A DNA stretch of 64,000 nt, taken from the NCBI GenBank assembly GCA_026126125.1, contig JAHCJW010000001.1, positions 62,001 to 126,000 of the forward strand. The letters are read 5' to 3'. Origin of the DNA: Devosia sp. GTDB taxonomy: Bacteria; Pseudomonadota; Alphaproteobacteria; Rhizobiales; Devosiaceae. Within the stretch, counting starts at the first letter, position 1. Every line of letters starts with the position of its first letter. A program made the position numbers and the translations under genes. The notes under the pieces are model-generated. The model was not told the origin of the DNA and did not search any database. It saw only the letters and a program-made list of their open reading frames with translations. Below, one piece after another: positions 1 to 8,313 of this stretch.

Positions 1-259
1 GGCCATCGCGGCGGAGCAGCATGCCCGGCACGTCACCCAGAATGCCCGGCGAGGCCGAGGGGAAAATCCCGGAGGGTGCGATCGTCGATGCGTTTCCGAA
101 GGACGCAGCGTTGCGGAAGGAGACGCCCGGCAGCGGCGGCGTGGGGTCGATGAGCGTGACGTCGCACCCCTCGCGCTGGAGCCACAGCGCGGTGGACAGG
201 CCCACCACGCCGGCCCCGATAACCGCAACCGTCAGCTTGCTGCTGTCGTTTCCATGCAT
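1..259 (-). CDS. FAD-dependent oxidoreductase (DadA-like), N-terminal part, cut by window edge
   Basis: Only the first 86 codons are in the window; the gene continues leftwards. The protein begins MHGNDSSKLTVAVIGAGVVG, where the GAGVVG motif at about residues 15-20 is the Rossmann FAD-binding loop, followed about 20 residues later by an acidic residue (LIDP) that should bind the adenosine ribose. The stretch with RNAASFGNAS a little later is typical of the D-amino-acid dehydrogenase/glycine oxidase (DAO) family. The start is the ATG whose complement lies at 257-259; it is 14 bases downstream of the RidA stop, so the two are probably co-transcribed. RidA plus a DAO-family oxidase makes sense together, because the oxidase releases imines/enamines that RidA hydrolyses. 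The exact substrate cannot be told from this fragment. Confidence 0.75.
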   Translation of the reverse strand, partial: MHGNDSSKLTVAVIGAGVVGLSTALWLQREGCDVTLIDPTPPLPGVSFRNAASFGNASTIAPSGIFPSASPGILGDVPGMLLRRDG

Positions 260-273
260 TGGGGAAAACCCTT

Positions 274-621
274 TTAGATCGCGGCCGTTACGATAATTTC
301 GACATCGTAGCCCTCAGCCGCCGGCGGCACGACGCCCGCCGCGCGCGATGGCTGGTTGTCAGGGTCGACCCATTCCTCCCAGGCTTCATTCATGGCCTCG
401 AAGTGCTTCTGGTCGGAGATCCACACTTCCGCGCGCAGGATCCTGGACTTGTCGGTGCCTGCCTCTTTGAGCCAGCGATCAACCTTTTCGAGGCAAACGC
501 GGGTCTGGTCCTGGATGCTGTCGCCCTTATTGCCGCACATGCCGGCGACATAGGCGATGCCGTTGTGGATGGAGACCATGGAGGTGCGCTTCAGGCGCTC
601 GATGCGTCGGATTTCAGTCAC
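274..621 (-). CDS. RidA/YjgF/UK114 family protein
   Basis: This 115-residue protein has the size and layout of RidA-family trimers, which hydrolyse reactive enamine/imine intermediates to ketoacids in the cytoplasm. Visible family features are the opening sheet (SIHNGIAYVAGMCG), a central helix with QTRVCLEKVDRWLKEAG, and the conserved end section with PSRAAGV followed by VEIIVTAAI. The strictly conserved RidA arginine is plausibly the one in PSRAAG. It lies between the ABC permease gene and the FAD oxidoreductase gene on the same strand, which suggests it detoxifies the oxidase product. It could instead be one of the Rid subfamilies without deaminase activity (Rid4-7). Confidence 0.85.
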   Translation of the reverse strand: MTEIRRIERLKRTSMVSIHNGIAYVAGMCGNKGDSIQDQTRVCLEKVDRWLKEAGTDKSRILRAEVWISDQKHFEAMNEAWEEWVDPDNQPSRAAGVVPPAAEGYDVEIIVTAAI

Positions 622-679
622 TTCAAATTCACCGTCTAACGACCCGCAGGCCCGATTGTTGTTGCAGGATGGGCCTCGG

Positions 680-1489
680 CTAGAGGCGCAGGCTCTTCTG
701 GAAACCCATGACTTTTTCGAGGAATGCCACGATGATGACCGACATCACGATCAGCGCGGTAGCCATCGCGGCCACTGTGGGGTCATCGAAGTCCTTGATG
801 TATTGATAGGCAGCCACCGGCAGCACTTTGGTGCTGTCATTGGTGAGGAATACGGAGATCGAAAAATTGTCGAGCGCCTCGACAAAAACGAATACCGAAG
901 CCGCCAGAATGCCGGATTTGAGCTGCGGCAGAACAATGGCAAAGAAGGTGCGAACCGGGCCGGCGCCAAGATTGCGGGCCGCCTCTTCAATACGAGGATC
1001 AAGACCGAGCAGGTTTGCCGAGAGTGCCCGGATCGAGAAGGGAAGCGCAAACACCAGCATACCCAGGCACAGGCCAAATAGGCCAATGCGCACCCCCATC
1101 GTGGAGAGCAGCGAGAGGAGCGAAACCCCCGTCACCACGCCGGGGATGATCAGCGGCGACAGGATGATCTGCTGAATGATCGCCTTGCCGCGGAACTGGG
1201 AACGGACCAGCGCGTAGCTTGCCGGAATGCCGATGACCAGGCTCAGCGGAGTAACGATCAACGCCATAAGAAACGAGTTCCGGGCGGCGCCCATGAACAG
1301 CTCGGAATTGTAGAAATTCTGGTGCCATTCGAGCGAGAACCCCTGCGGCGGCCATTGGAAATAGCGCGTCGGGCTGAACGAGTGCAGCACGACGAACAAC
1401 ACCGGCAGCAAAAGGAAGATGGTGGCGAGGGTGGCCAGAGCTGTTACGGCGATGCCGAACTTGCTTTCAAAATCACGCCTGAACATCAC
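680..1489 (-). CDS. ABC transporter permease, PotC-type (spermidine/putrescine family)
   Basis: A 269-residue inner-membrane permease with six predicted helices; the first spans about residues 14-36. The cytoplasmic EAA loop, which docks to the ATPase, is clear as EEAARNLGAGPVRTFFAIVL in the second half. Length and loop sequence fit the second permease of polyamine/opine-type importers. Its start overlaps the preceding permease gene by four bases, which implies translational coupling. With the ATPase and binding protein nearby it completes one importer. The substrate is not evident; the neighbouring peptidase, RidA and FAD oxidoreductase point to an amino-acid derivative or small peptide rather than a polyamine. 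That last point is inference. Confidence 0.9.
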   Translation of the reverse strand: MMFRRDFESKFGIAVTALATLATIFLLLPVLFVVLHSFSPTRYFQWPPQGFSLEWHQNFYNSELFMGAARNSFLMALIVTPLSLVIGIPASYALVRSQFRGKAIIQQIILSPLIIPGVVTGVSLLSLLSTMGVRIGLFGLCLGMLVFALPFSIRALSANLLGLDPRIEEAARNLGAGPVRTFFAIVLPQLKSGILAASVFVFVEALDNFSISVFLTNDSTKVLPVAAYQYIKDFDDPTVAAMATALIVMSVIIVAFLEKVMGFQKSLRL

Positions 1490-2343
1490 GATACCGCCTT
1501 CTCGATTTTCTTGGCGACGAAAGAGATCAGCCAGATCGACACGAAGGCGCTGATCAGGAAAACGACGGCGGTCGCTGCCGCATAAGGGATGTCGTATTCG
1601 ACAAACATGCGGTCGTAGATCTGGTTGGCGATCATGCGGACCTTGCCGCCACCGAGCAGCATCGGGAAAAGGAACGAGGCGAGGGCGATGGAGTAGACCA
1701 GCACCAGCGTCACCATCAGCCCCGGCAGCAGCATGGGCATGGTGATGCGCCAGAAGGTGGTGGTGCGGCTGGCGCCAAGGCTTCGTGCCGCTTCTTCCAC
1801 CGAGGGGTTGAGATTGCGCACCGCGCCGATTAGCGTGAATACGGCAAACGGCAGCAAGTAGTGCGCGATGGAGATCCCGACGCCCGACCAGTTATAGAGA
1901 AAACGGATCGGCGCATCGACGATGCCCAGGCTCGTCAGGCCAAGATTGATCAGCCCCTTATTGCCCAAAAGAATAAGCCAGGAATAGGCGCGGGTCACAC
2001 CGCCGGACAGGAAGGTCACGGCGATGGCGAGCATGATCAGATTTCCGATCCATTCGCGCTTGGCCCGTACGATAACCATGGCCATGGGCACCGCCACGCC
2101 AATGGTGATGACCGAAATGACGAAGGATGCCCACAGGGTTGAGAGCAGCACTTCCTGGTTCGAGCCGAAAGAGAGCACGCGCCAGTAGTTGTCGAAGGTC
2201 GGTCCGCCAGCGAATTGGGTGCCCGGAGGGCCCTTGGCGAAAAAGCTGCTGAGAGCGAAATATCCATAGGCCGCGACGATGAAGAGACCAATCACCAAGG
2301 CGGGGGAGATGAGGTATTTGCTGCGATCGCTGGTTTGCGCCAT
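1486..2343 (-). CDS. ABC transporter permease, PotB-type
   Basis: A 285-residue integral membrane protein starting [19 protein letters not shown], with the first helix at about residues 13-32 and a long periplasmic loop before helix 2, as in PotB-type permeases. The EAA motif reads EEAARSLGASRTTTFWRITM and lies at about residues 182-201. The gene abuts the ATPase gene (they share one base at 2343) and overlaps the following permease gene by four bases, so the ATPase and the two permeases form a tight translational block. It is the hetero-partner of the PotC-type permease at 680-1489. Confidence 0.9.
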   Translation of the reverse strand: MAQTSDRSKYLISPALVIGLFIVAAYGYFALSSFFAKGPPGTQFAGGPTFDNYWRVLSFGSNQEVLLSTLWASFVISVITIGVAVPMAMVIVRAKREWIGNLIMLAIAVTFLSGGVTRAYSWLILLGNKGLINLGLTSLGIVDAPIRFLYNWSGVGISIAHYLLPFAVFTLIGAVRNLNPSVEEAARSLGASRTTTFWRITMPMLLPGLMVTLVLVYSIALASFLFPMLLGGGKVRMIANQIYDRMFVEYDIPYAAATAVVFLISAFVSIWLISFVAKKIEKAVS

Positions 2344-3422
2344 CAGTCCCTCAACAGAATGGTGTGAGAGGGATCAAGCACAAGCTTGACGACCTGGCCG
2401 GTGGCAAAGCGCTCGGAGCTGCTGATGCGCGGGGCATTGGCTTCGATCTTCAGACCGTCGATGGCGCAGTGGTAGACGATGCGCTCGCCCAATTCATGGA
2501 TGGATTGGATCGTGGCGGTAATGCCCTGGCGCGGATCCTCGGCGCGGGCCACATCGATATGCGAGGGACGAATCGAGACCTTGCATTCGGAACCGGCCGG
2601 CTTGTTCTGGTTGGTGGGGACGACGACCGGCTGGTTGCCGAGCGTGATCACCACCTCGTTCGCCGTGCTGGAGACGACCTTGCTCGAAAAAATGTTTGGC
2701 ACACCGAGGAAGCGGGCGACAAATTCGGTTTGCGGGCGGTCATAGAGCGCGATCGGAGTATCGAGCTGCTCGATGCGACCGCCGTTCATCACGGCGATGT
2801 AGTCCGAAAGATAAAGCGCTTCGTCCTGGTCGTGGGTCACGAGGATCGAGGTGATGCCCAGCTGGCGCTGCAGATCGCGCAGCTCCGCTTGCAGGCCTTC
2901 GCGCAGGTTCCGGTCAAGCGCACCAAGCGGCTCGTCGAGCAGCAGCAGTTTTGGCTTGATCACCACGGCGCGGGCCAGGGCGACGCGCTGCTGCTGGCCG
3001 CCCGAAAGCTGGCTCGGATGGCGATCCGCGAGATGGGTGAGCTGCACCATTTCAAGTGCTTCGCGCACACGCACCGCCTGCTCTTCCTTGGGTACGCGAC
3101 GCATCTTGAGGCCAAAGGCGACGTTGGACGCCACGGTCATGTGCGGGAACAGGGCATAGTTCTGAAACACCATGCCGATGTCGCGGAAGTTGGGCTCAAC
3201 GTGGCTGATGTCCTTGCCGTCGACCAGGATTTGGCCCGAGGTGACGTTGAGAAAGCCGGCAATCATGCGCAGCACGGTGCTTTTACCGCAGCCCGAAGGG
3301 CCCAGAAGGGTGAGCAGCGAACCGCTTGGCACGTTGAGGTCGAGGTCTCGCACCGCTTCGAAGCTGTGGTACGTCTTGGTCAACTGCGCCAGTTGCAAGG
3401 TACTGCTTTTTAGAGTTTCCAT
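2343..3422 (-). CDS. ABC transporter ATP-binding protein, PotA-type
   Basis: A 359-residue ATPase energising the importer. Walker A (GPSGCGKST) is at about residues 43-51, the Q-loop is in [13 protein letters not shown], the signature is [14 protein letters not shown] at about 140-153, Walker B is [12 protein letters not shown], and the switch histidine is in [10 protein letters not shown]-terminal TOBE region of about 120 residues follows, as in PotA/FbpC/UgpC proteins. It is the first of the three transporter genes on this strand. About 240 bases separate it from the GntR gene upstream, enough for its own promoter, although no clear hexamers were found there. Confidence 0.95.
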   Translation of the reverse strand: METLKSSTLQLAQLTKTYHSFEAVRDLDLNVPSGSLLTLLGPSGCGKSTVLRMIAGFLNVTSGQILVDGKDISHVEPNFRDIGMVFQNYALFPHMTVASNVAFGLKMRRVPKEEQAVRVREALEMVQLTHLADRHPSQLSGGQQQRVALARAVVIKPKLLLLDEPLGALDRNLREGLQAELRDLQRQLGITSILVTHDQDEALYLSDYIAVMNGGRIEQLDTPIALYDRPQTEFVARFLGVPNIFSSKVVSSTANEVVITLGNQPVVVPTNQNKPAGSECKVSIRPSHIDVARAEDPRQGITATIQSIHELGERIVYHCAIDGLKIEANAPRISSSERFATGQVVKLVLDPSHTILLRD

Positions 3423-3662
3423 AGCCGCCGGTTCCGTCGGAAGAGTAAGGGGGAGCGCCCGGACGATTGTCTCGTCCGACCTTGAAGTTCAGTGCGCCTC
3501 ATCGGAGGCCTAGCGGGATGCGGTTGTCTCGGCCGGAGCTGGGGCGGCCCAGCCGCGCTCAGTCAGGTTCTGCCAAGCGGCACACCAGAGCCGTTCGCTC
3601 GTCAGCCGTGACCATTGCCGTGGGCAGGAGGGGCCATGCGGCCGGAGAAGAGAGTTTGTGGT

Positions 3663-4328
3663 TCATTTAGGTCCTGATGGGATTCCGAAGCCGCGGATCA
3701 GATGCGCGCGCATCACTTTTTCGGCTTCGTCAGCGTCTTGCGACCGAATGGCGTTCAGAAGCTGCTTGTGTTCGTCGATTGCCTGGAGCGTGTTCTCACG
3801 GCCCAGAGCCGCCAGATTGGTCTCGCTCATGAAAAATCCGGCGTAATTATCAATGGCGTTCTGCAGTTCAGAGACACCGCAGGCATCGTAGATCCGGTTG
3901 TGGAACGCGGTGTTATTGCGCACACGCTCGGTTCGCGCTTCGATCGGCAAGGCCAGAGCCAGTTCGATCGACGCCTCGAGAAACTCGAAATCGCTTTCGT
4001 TCAGATGCGGTGCCGCCAGCCGTGTTGCGTATCCCTCGAGGGCGATGCGGATGGCCCGGATCCCTTCGAGAGCGGATTTGACGTTGGCGACAACCACGCC
4101 GGAAGACGTCCGCTCGAGCAAGCGATTGCCGATCAGTCGGGTAAAGGCTTCGCGCAGCGGGGTTCGGCTGACGCCGAGCCGCTGCGACATGTCGACCTCG
4201 CGCAGGCGATGGCCTGGCTCCAGACGTCCGTCCAGGATCAGCGACCGGAGAAGTTCATAGACCACATCGGCGGAACTCACTGCCGAGAGCCGGCGTCCAA
4301 CCAATTCGTCAAGTGCATCCACAGTCAT
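3663..4328 (-). CDS. GntR-family regulator with FCD ligand domain
   Basis: A 221-residue DNA-binding protein. The N-terminal winged helix holds the GntR signature: LRSLILDGRLEPGHRLREVD, then LGVSRTPLREAFTRL as the recognition helix at about residues 52-66. The all-helical FCD domain follows (about 90-215), with the metal-ligand pattern seen in FadR/VanR-type proteins (FHNRIYDACG; MRAHLIRGFG near the end). It sits between the M20 peptidase and the ABC ATPase genes on the same strand and is the obvious local regulator. FCD regulators commonly bind TTGTATACAA-like palindromes, which match the repeated TTGTATRCA elements at 5608-5633 and 7194-7237; the effector is probably the imported acid or amino compound (inference). 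Confidence 0.92.
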   Translation of the reverse strand: MTVDALDELVGRRLSAVSSADVVYELLRSLILDGRLEPGHRLREVDMSQRLGVSRTPLREAFTRLIGNRLLERTSSGVVVANVKSALEGIRAIRIALEGYATRLAAPHLNESDFEFLEASIELALALPIEARTERVRNNTAFHNRIYDACGVSELQNAIDNYAGFFMSETNLAALGRENTLQAIDEHKQLLNAIRSQDADEAEKVMRAHLIRGFGIPSGPK

Positions 4329-4415
4329 GCAATATACCCCGTATCTTCGCCGTGAGGTTGTCCAAACGCCACCACCATCACGCGACAGGGGGCAGCCGGC
4401 CTATAAGGCCCAGGC

Positions 4416-5594
4416 TTACCCTTTAGCTGCTTGCTGGCGGTTCTTCCACAATTCAGAGATGAGCGTGGAAAACACCGCCCCGCGCCCGACAAGACTGCTG
4501 ACGACGATGGTTTCATCGCGCGAGCAGATGTCGTTGCAGATCGGACCCAGCCCGTCGATGGTTGGAACGCCCAACGCACCGCAGAAGCTGGCATCCGAGC
4601 CGCCGGAGATATTGGTCAACTCAAAGCAAGGCGCGTCGATTTCGCGAGAGGCCGTTGCAACGATCTCATAAAGAGCCGCCGATTCTGCGGACCTTGCCCA
4701 GGCCGGACGGGTCCAGCCGCCCTTGAGTTCGACCGAAACGCGATCGGTCGCGACCGATGCCACGAGGCCTTCGACGTCCTTTTGCAGCGCTTCAGCCGCT
4801 TCCGGGGTGCGCGCGCGCATGTCGACATGCAACTTGGCATGTCCCGGAATGACCTGACGCGCGTCCCCGCCCTGGAAAATCCCGACATTGACGATAGTGC
4901 CCTGATCGAGCCTGGTCAGCGCTTCGATCTGGGGCACGAGGATCGCCAGCTGACGCACGGCCGAGGCGCCCTTGAGATAGTTCGCAGCCGCATGGGCCGT
5001 GTGGCCCTTGGCCTCGACATAGAAGGCGCCAACGGCGCCGCGCGAGGTGAAATAACCGCCGCCGGGGCGACCTGGCTCAAGGGTCAGAACCCAGTCGGCC
5101 TGCTTGGCATGCGCCTCAATCCAGCCGCGCGACAGCGGGCTGCCAAGCTCTTCGTCGCTGACGACGAGGAATTTGATCTCTTCAAAGTCGGCAAGGCCAG
5201 CCGCGCTCGCGACCTCGATGGCATTGATCGCCAGGACGAGGCCGCCCCGCATATCGCCCACCCCCGGCCCCTCTGCGAGATCGCCGTGGACGGCAAAAGG
5301 CCAGGCTTCGAGCGTGCCGCGCGGCCAAACCGTATCGGCATGACCGAGGATCATCAAACGGCCCTGGCCGTTGCCTTTGCGAACGGCCCACAGGCGGTCG
5401 CCGCGTTCGGGAACCTGCTCATAGTTCAGTTCGAAACCCTGTCTGCTGAGGCGCTCGCCGACCCATTGCGAGGTCCGTGTTACGCCCTCAACGTCGTAGG
5501 ATCCGGCCTCCACGCCGACGAGCTCGGCGATATCTGCCAGCATCGTTTCAAGTCTCTCCGCAAAAATATCGCGGAACTCCCTAGCGGCAACCAT
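4416..5594 (-). CDS. M20 family metallopeptidase (glutamate carboxypeptidase-like)
   Basis: A 392-residue zinc hydrolase of the M20/ArgE/CPG2 family. The start is the ATG at 5594 (MVAAREFRDIFAERL) because it has AAAGGAA about six bases upstream; the open frame continues further upstream but crosses the operator. Metal and catalytic motifs are visible: GHADTVWP (metal His and catalytic Asp), GVGDMRGG (bridging Asp), VVSDEELGS (general-base Glu and metal Glu), and HTAHAAAN in the dimerisation domain. Such enzymes remove a C-terminal glutamate or deacylate N-acyl amino acids. Encoded beside an ABC importer, it probably processes the imported conjugate to a free amino acid that the FAD oxidase then attacks. 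Confidence 0.9.
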   Translation of the reverse strand: MVAAREFRDIFAERLETMLADIAELVGVEAGSYDVEGVTRTSQWVGERLSRQGFELNYEQVPERGDRLWAVRKGNGQGRLMILGHADTVWPRGTLEAWPFAVHGDLAEGPGVGDMRGGLVLAINAIEVASAAGLADFEEIKFLVVSDEELGSPLSRGWIEAHAKQADWVLTLEPGRPGGGYFTSRGAVGAFYVEAKGHTAHAAANYLKGASAVRQLAILVPQIEALTRLDQGTIVNVGIFQGGDARQVIPGHAKLHVDMRARTPEAAEALQKDVEGLVASVATDRVSVELKGGWTRPAWARSAESAALYEIVATASREIDAPCFELTNISGGSDASFCGALGVPTIDGLGPICNDICSRDETIVVSSLVGRGAVFSTLISELWKNRQQAAKG

Positions 5595-5607
5595 GCTTGT
5601 TCCTTTG

Positions 5608-5633
5608 TTGTATGCAGGAATACAAGCATACAA
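5608..5633. promoter_or_regulatory. Candidate GntR (FCD) operator before the M20 peptidase
   Basis: A perfect 8-base inverted repeat, TTGTATGC (5608-5615) and GCATACAA (5626-5633), with 10 bases between, lies 14 bases upstream of the peptidase ATG. Each arm is itself close to the FadR/FCD-type half palindrome TTGTATRCA. Related elements occur at 7194-7237. Binding by the GntR protein encoded at 3663-4328 is inferred. Confidence 0.6.
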
Positions 5634-5786
5634 AAATTCATGATGCAAGTGCGGCGCCTGCTGCTTTCGACTAAAGAAGGGCGCGCTGCGGGCACTGGTG
5701 TGGAGAGGTGCGAAGTCGCGGCCCGCGCTGAACTGGGCAAAAGGGGAGCGCCGCATTTCGGGCGATGCGCTGACCGCTCCTGCAGG

Positions 5787-5820
5787 GCAAAAAGATCAGG
5801 TGGCGCGAGCCACCTGATCT
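5787..5820 (-). terminator. Rho-independent terminator after the binding-protein gene
   Basis: Perfect 12-base stem, AGATCAGGTGGC (5793-5804) and GCCACCTGATCT (5809-5820), with a four-base loop. Read on the minus strand it ends in a run of five T. It separates the binding-protein gene from the M20 peptidase, so the latter probably has its own promoter or relies on read-through. Confidence 0.85.
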
Positions 5821-5845
5821 CCAGAAAGTTCCGCTCGGGACGGAA

Positions 5846-6844
5846 TTAGCGGGCGATTTCGCCGAAGCGAACGGTCCACTCGCTGACATTGTCGTTGACG
5901 AGCTTGCCGTCCATGACGAAGCCGTCACCATCTGCCGGCAGGGCAGCGGCAAGCGCCTCGGGCAGGGCGACGTTCTTGTTGACCGGCGCCATATTCACAC
6001 GGGCCAGCATTTCTTCCTGCGCGCCCTGGGAGATGATGTAGTTGATGAACTGGGCGGCGTCGTCCTGGCTGGCGCCATTGGTCATCATCATCACGTCGAA
6101 ATACATCGGCGCCGGCTTGGGCGCGACCATCTTCATGTTGAGACCTTCCTTGGCGATCGCATTCATATGCGAGCTCTGGCCAATCAGGATCGAGCCTTCA
6201 CCTTGAACGATCGACTGGCGTGCCTGCGAGTCGGACGAGTAATAGAGCGAGACATTGTCATTGAGGCGCTGAAGCGCTTCAAAGCCGGGGTCGAAGTTTT
6301 CCGTGGTGCCGGAATTGATCTGGTTCGCGATCATCAGCAGCGAACCCGAATAGATCGACATGGCCGGAGCGATGATCTGGCTCTTGTATTCCGGCTTCCA
6401 CAGGTCTTCCCAGGAGGTCGGCGGCACCGGCACGGCATCGGCGTTGTACACGATGCCCATCGGGTAATAGTAGATGCCAACCCAGTCTTCCGAGATCGCG
6501 CCCTGGATCAACTCGCCGCTATTGGTCAGCTTGTCCTGAGGGATCTTGACGAAAAGCTGCTGGTCCTGCGCGGCTTGGCTGGCGATGGTGTTGGTGGCGA
6601 ACCACACGTCGACCGACGGGTTGTCGCGTTCCGATTGCAGCTTGACCAGGCCCTCACCCGAAGAGGACTGGGTGACGGCATTTACGCGGATGCCGGTTTC
6701 GGCTTCGAATTGCTGCGAAATCGCCTTGAGGCCATTTTCCCAGGTCGAGCCCCAGATCTGGACAGTGATTTCCTTGTCCTGGGCGAAGGCGGGGCTAGCG
6801 GCCAAAACGACGCCGCATGACAGAAGAAGAGTCTTGATATTCAT
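5846..6844 (-). CDS. ABC transporter periplasmic binding protein, spermidine/putrescine type
   Basis: A 332-residue solute-binding protein. The ATG at 6844 is chosen because it directly precedes a standard Sec signal peptide (MNIKTLLLSCGVVLAASPAFA, cleavage about residue 22); the open frame runs 14 codons further upstream without improving the signal. The mature part begins with ITVQIWGSTWENGLKAI, and ISEDWVGIYYYPMGIVYNAD resembles the PotD/FbpA (type II binding protein) fold. It is the leading gene of the importer system, terminated by a strong hairpin, which should give high binding-protein expression relative to the membrane genes. The ligand is unknown. Confidence 0.9.
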   Translation of the reverse strand: MNIKTLLLSCGVVLAASPAFAQDKEITVQIWGSTWENGLKAISQQFEAETGIRVNAVTQSSSGEGLVKLQSERDNPSVDVWFATNTIASQAAQDQQLFVKIPQDKLTNSGELIQGAISEDWVGIYYYPMGIVYNADAVPVPPTSWEDLWKPEYKSQIIAPAMSIYSGSLLMIANQINSGTTENFDPGFEALQRLNDNVSLYYSSDSQARQSIVQGEGSILIGQSSHMNAIAKEGLNMKMVAPKPAPMYFDVMMMTNGASQDDAAQFINYIISQGAQEEMLARVNMAPVNKNVALPEALAAALPADGDGFVMDGKLVNDNVSEWTVRFGEIAR

Positions 6845-7193
6845 TATTGTCTCATGGGTTCGAGGTGTAACAGCGCCTCCGGACAAACTGCGTGGCTGAC
6901 CATGCAGTTTTAAAAAGGCGCTAGCATGCCGGATCGCGGCTTTCGTTCGACCCTTGAGAGTGCGTGACGTGATCGCCTGCCGATGCGAATCGGCGATAGA
7001 GCGATATCGTCGGAATGGTGGCCTGGCACTTCCCTCCGCCCTGCACCAAAACGCGCTCCCTTAAGTGTCCCTTGCAGCATATCCGGTATCGACCGACACA
7101 ATGGCGATAAAGGCGACCACACATCGCCTTGCCTGGTGAGGGGCGAACAAATTCCGTGACGAGACTCAGGGGTTCCCTCCATACGTGCACACA
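6845..7193. other. Intergenic region upstream of the binding-protein gene
   Basis: No credible coding frame was seen on either strand. It is presumed to be the leader region of the divergent binding-protein gene. The paired direct repeats begin at 7194. From 7238 to 7490 nothing convincing was seen either. Confidence 0.4.
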
Positions 7194-7237
7194 CGGATAC
7201 TTGTATACAGAGCGTACGGCCGGATACTTGCATACAA
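7194..7237. promoter_or_regulatory. Paired GntR-type operator repeats upstream of the binding-protein gene
   Basis: A 16-base direct repeat with a single mismatch: CGGATACTTGTATACA (7194-7209) and CGGATACTTGCATACA (7221-7236), 27 bases apart start to start. The core TTGTATACA/TTGCATACA matches the arms of the 5608-5633 palindrome. The sites lie about 350 bases upstream of the binding-protein ATG and about 250 bases upstream of the divergent small secreted protein. Confidence 0.55.
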
Positions 7238-7490
7238 TTATGCAGGGCGGCAAGAGGAGGATGCGTTGCGCTGGAAAAAAGTGGCGCTGACCGGCGAGCG
7301 CCCAGATCCGCACCGAAATCGCATTTTGGTTTTCTCAACGCCTTCAGGCCGTCGGCCCCCACGTTCAGGGGATGCCGGGCCGCGCAGATGCGATTAGGAT
7401 TGGACGAAACCATGCCGGTGGGCGGGTCGGCCATCTCAGGCAAGGCAGGTTCGATTGGGCCTTTTGGCGTGAAATGGGAAGAGGGACAGG

Positions 7491-7919
7491 ATGAGGGTTG
7501 CTGCTCTGTTGATTGCGGTGGCCGTGCCAAACGCAGCGCTGGCGCAGCAATATGAACCCGCTTCCCTGCTTTATGAGACCTACGGGCTTTGGGGCATGAT
7601 GGATGGCGCCGCCAATTTTTGCTGGAAAACAGCCGATTTCGACGGCGCTTATATGGATGCGTATCTGCAATGGATCGGGCGCAATCTGCCGGTGCGCGAT
7701 GGGCTGGATGGCGTGCTGGCGAGGCTGAACGAGGCGCCGGATTTTGCCAGTGATGCCGAAACGGCGGCCTCGAAAGGGATCGCCGATATTCTGGAGCAGA
7801 CAACCAATCCGGATGAGGTCTGCACTAATTGGCGTGCAGGTACCGAGGCCGGCGCCTACGATGCCGAGATCTATTTGGGCGAGCAATTGGGCTTGCTGCG
7901 TGAGCGCGATGGTATGTGA
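7491..7919 (+). CDS. Small secreted protein of unknown function
   Basis: A 142-residue protein with a Sec signal peptide (MRVAALLIAVAVPNAALAQ, cleavage about residue 18) and a mature domain rich in acidic and aromatic residues. It has two cysteines in the mature part (NFCWKT and EVCTNW), which could form one disulfide in the periplasm. I do not recognise the family. A purine-rich stretch (GGGAAGAGGGACAGG) lies just before the ATG. It stands alone between the ABC importer region (divergent) and an amidohydrolase remnant (convergent). The coding call rests on the signal peptide and codon texture. Confidence 0.65.
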   Translation: MRVAALLIAVAVPNAALAQQYEPASLLYETYGLWGMMDGAANFCWKTADFDGAYMDAYLQWIGRNLPVRDGLDGVLARLNEAPDFASDAETAASKGIADILEQTTNPDEVCTNWRAGTEAGAYDAEIYLGEQLGLLRERDGM

Positions 7920-7965
7920 TGTGACAGAGCGTGGGGCCGTTCGGGTCTCGTCGGCCATATTCTGA

Positions 7966-8223
7966 TCAAACCTGCCTTCCTTCGTCACTAAAGATGATTT
8001 CGCCCTCCAGCCCTGTCTGCCGCAAGGCGAGCCTGTCGTCACCCTCCGCCCAGTCGAAGAAAATCAGGTCGGCCGGCGCCACGCAGGTGCGCAGTGCATC
8101 GCCAGAGCCGGCTAGGAACGGCGTTCCGACCATGGTCACCCGCAGCGCGCCGCCGGCAAAGGGATCGCGTCCGATGAAGGTGACGGGGTTCATCGCCGAC
8201 GCACCCGGTCGCCAGCCAGTCAT
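7966..8223 (-). pseudogene. Remnant: C-terminal tail of an amidohydrolase-superfamily enzyme
   Basis: On the minus strand, about 85 codons read MTGWRPGASAMNPVTFIGRD, then after a divergent stretch APADLIFFDWAEGD and LEGEIIFSDEGRQV before the stop. This is the usual ending of amidohydrolases such as NagA: an 'MNPARFIGR'-like helix, then 'GADLVLFDW', then the last strand 'TIVEGEIVF'. No catalytic TIM-barrel section with metal histidines exists upstream in this frame; the frame instead runs antisense into the NagB-like gene. It looks like the 3' end of a deleted gene that once sat next to the sugar-phosphate isomerase. It could also be a short expressed leftover, but there is no obvious start. 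Confidence 0.5.
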
Positions 8224-8313
8224 CACCGCACCCTCAGTCGCCGAACGGGCTGTGCAACCGGTTGCGCCACGTTTCAAACCTGCTAGCGTCCGCCTGTCAT
8301 CTGGGGAAAGAAC

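Noticed and set aside
5594..5756. Longer start for the M20 peptidase (about 54 extra codons)
   Set aside because: The extension crosses the operator palindrome, has no ribosome site and no similarity to the family's N terminus.
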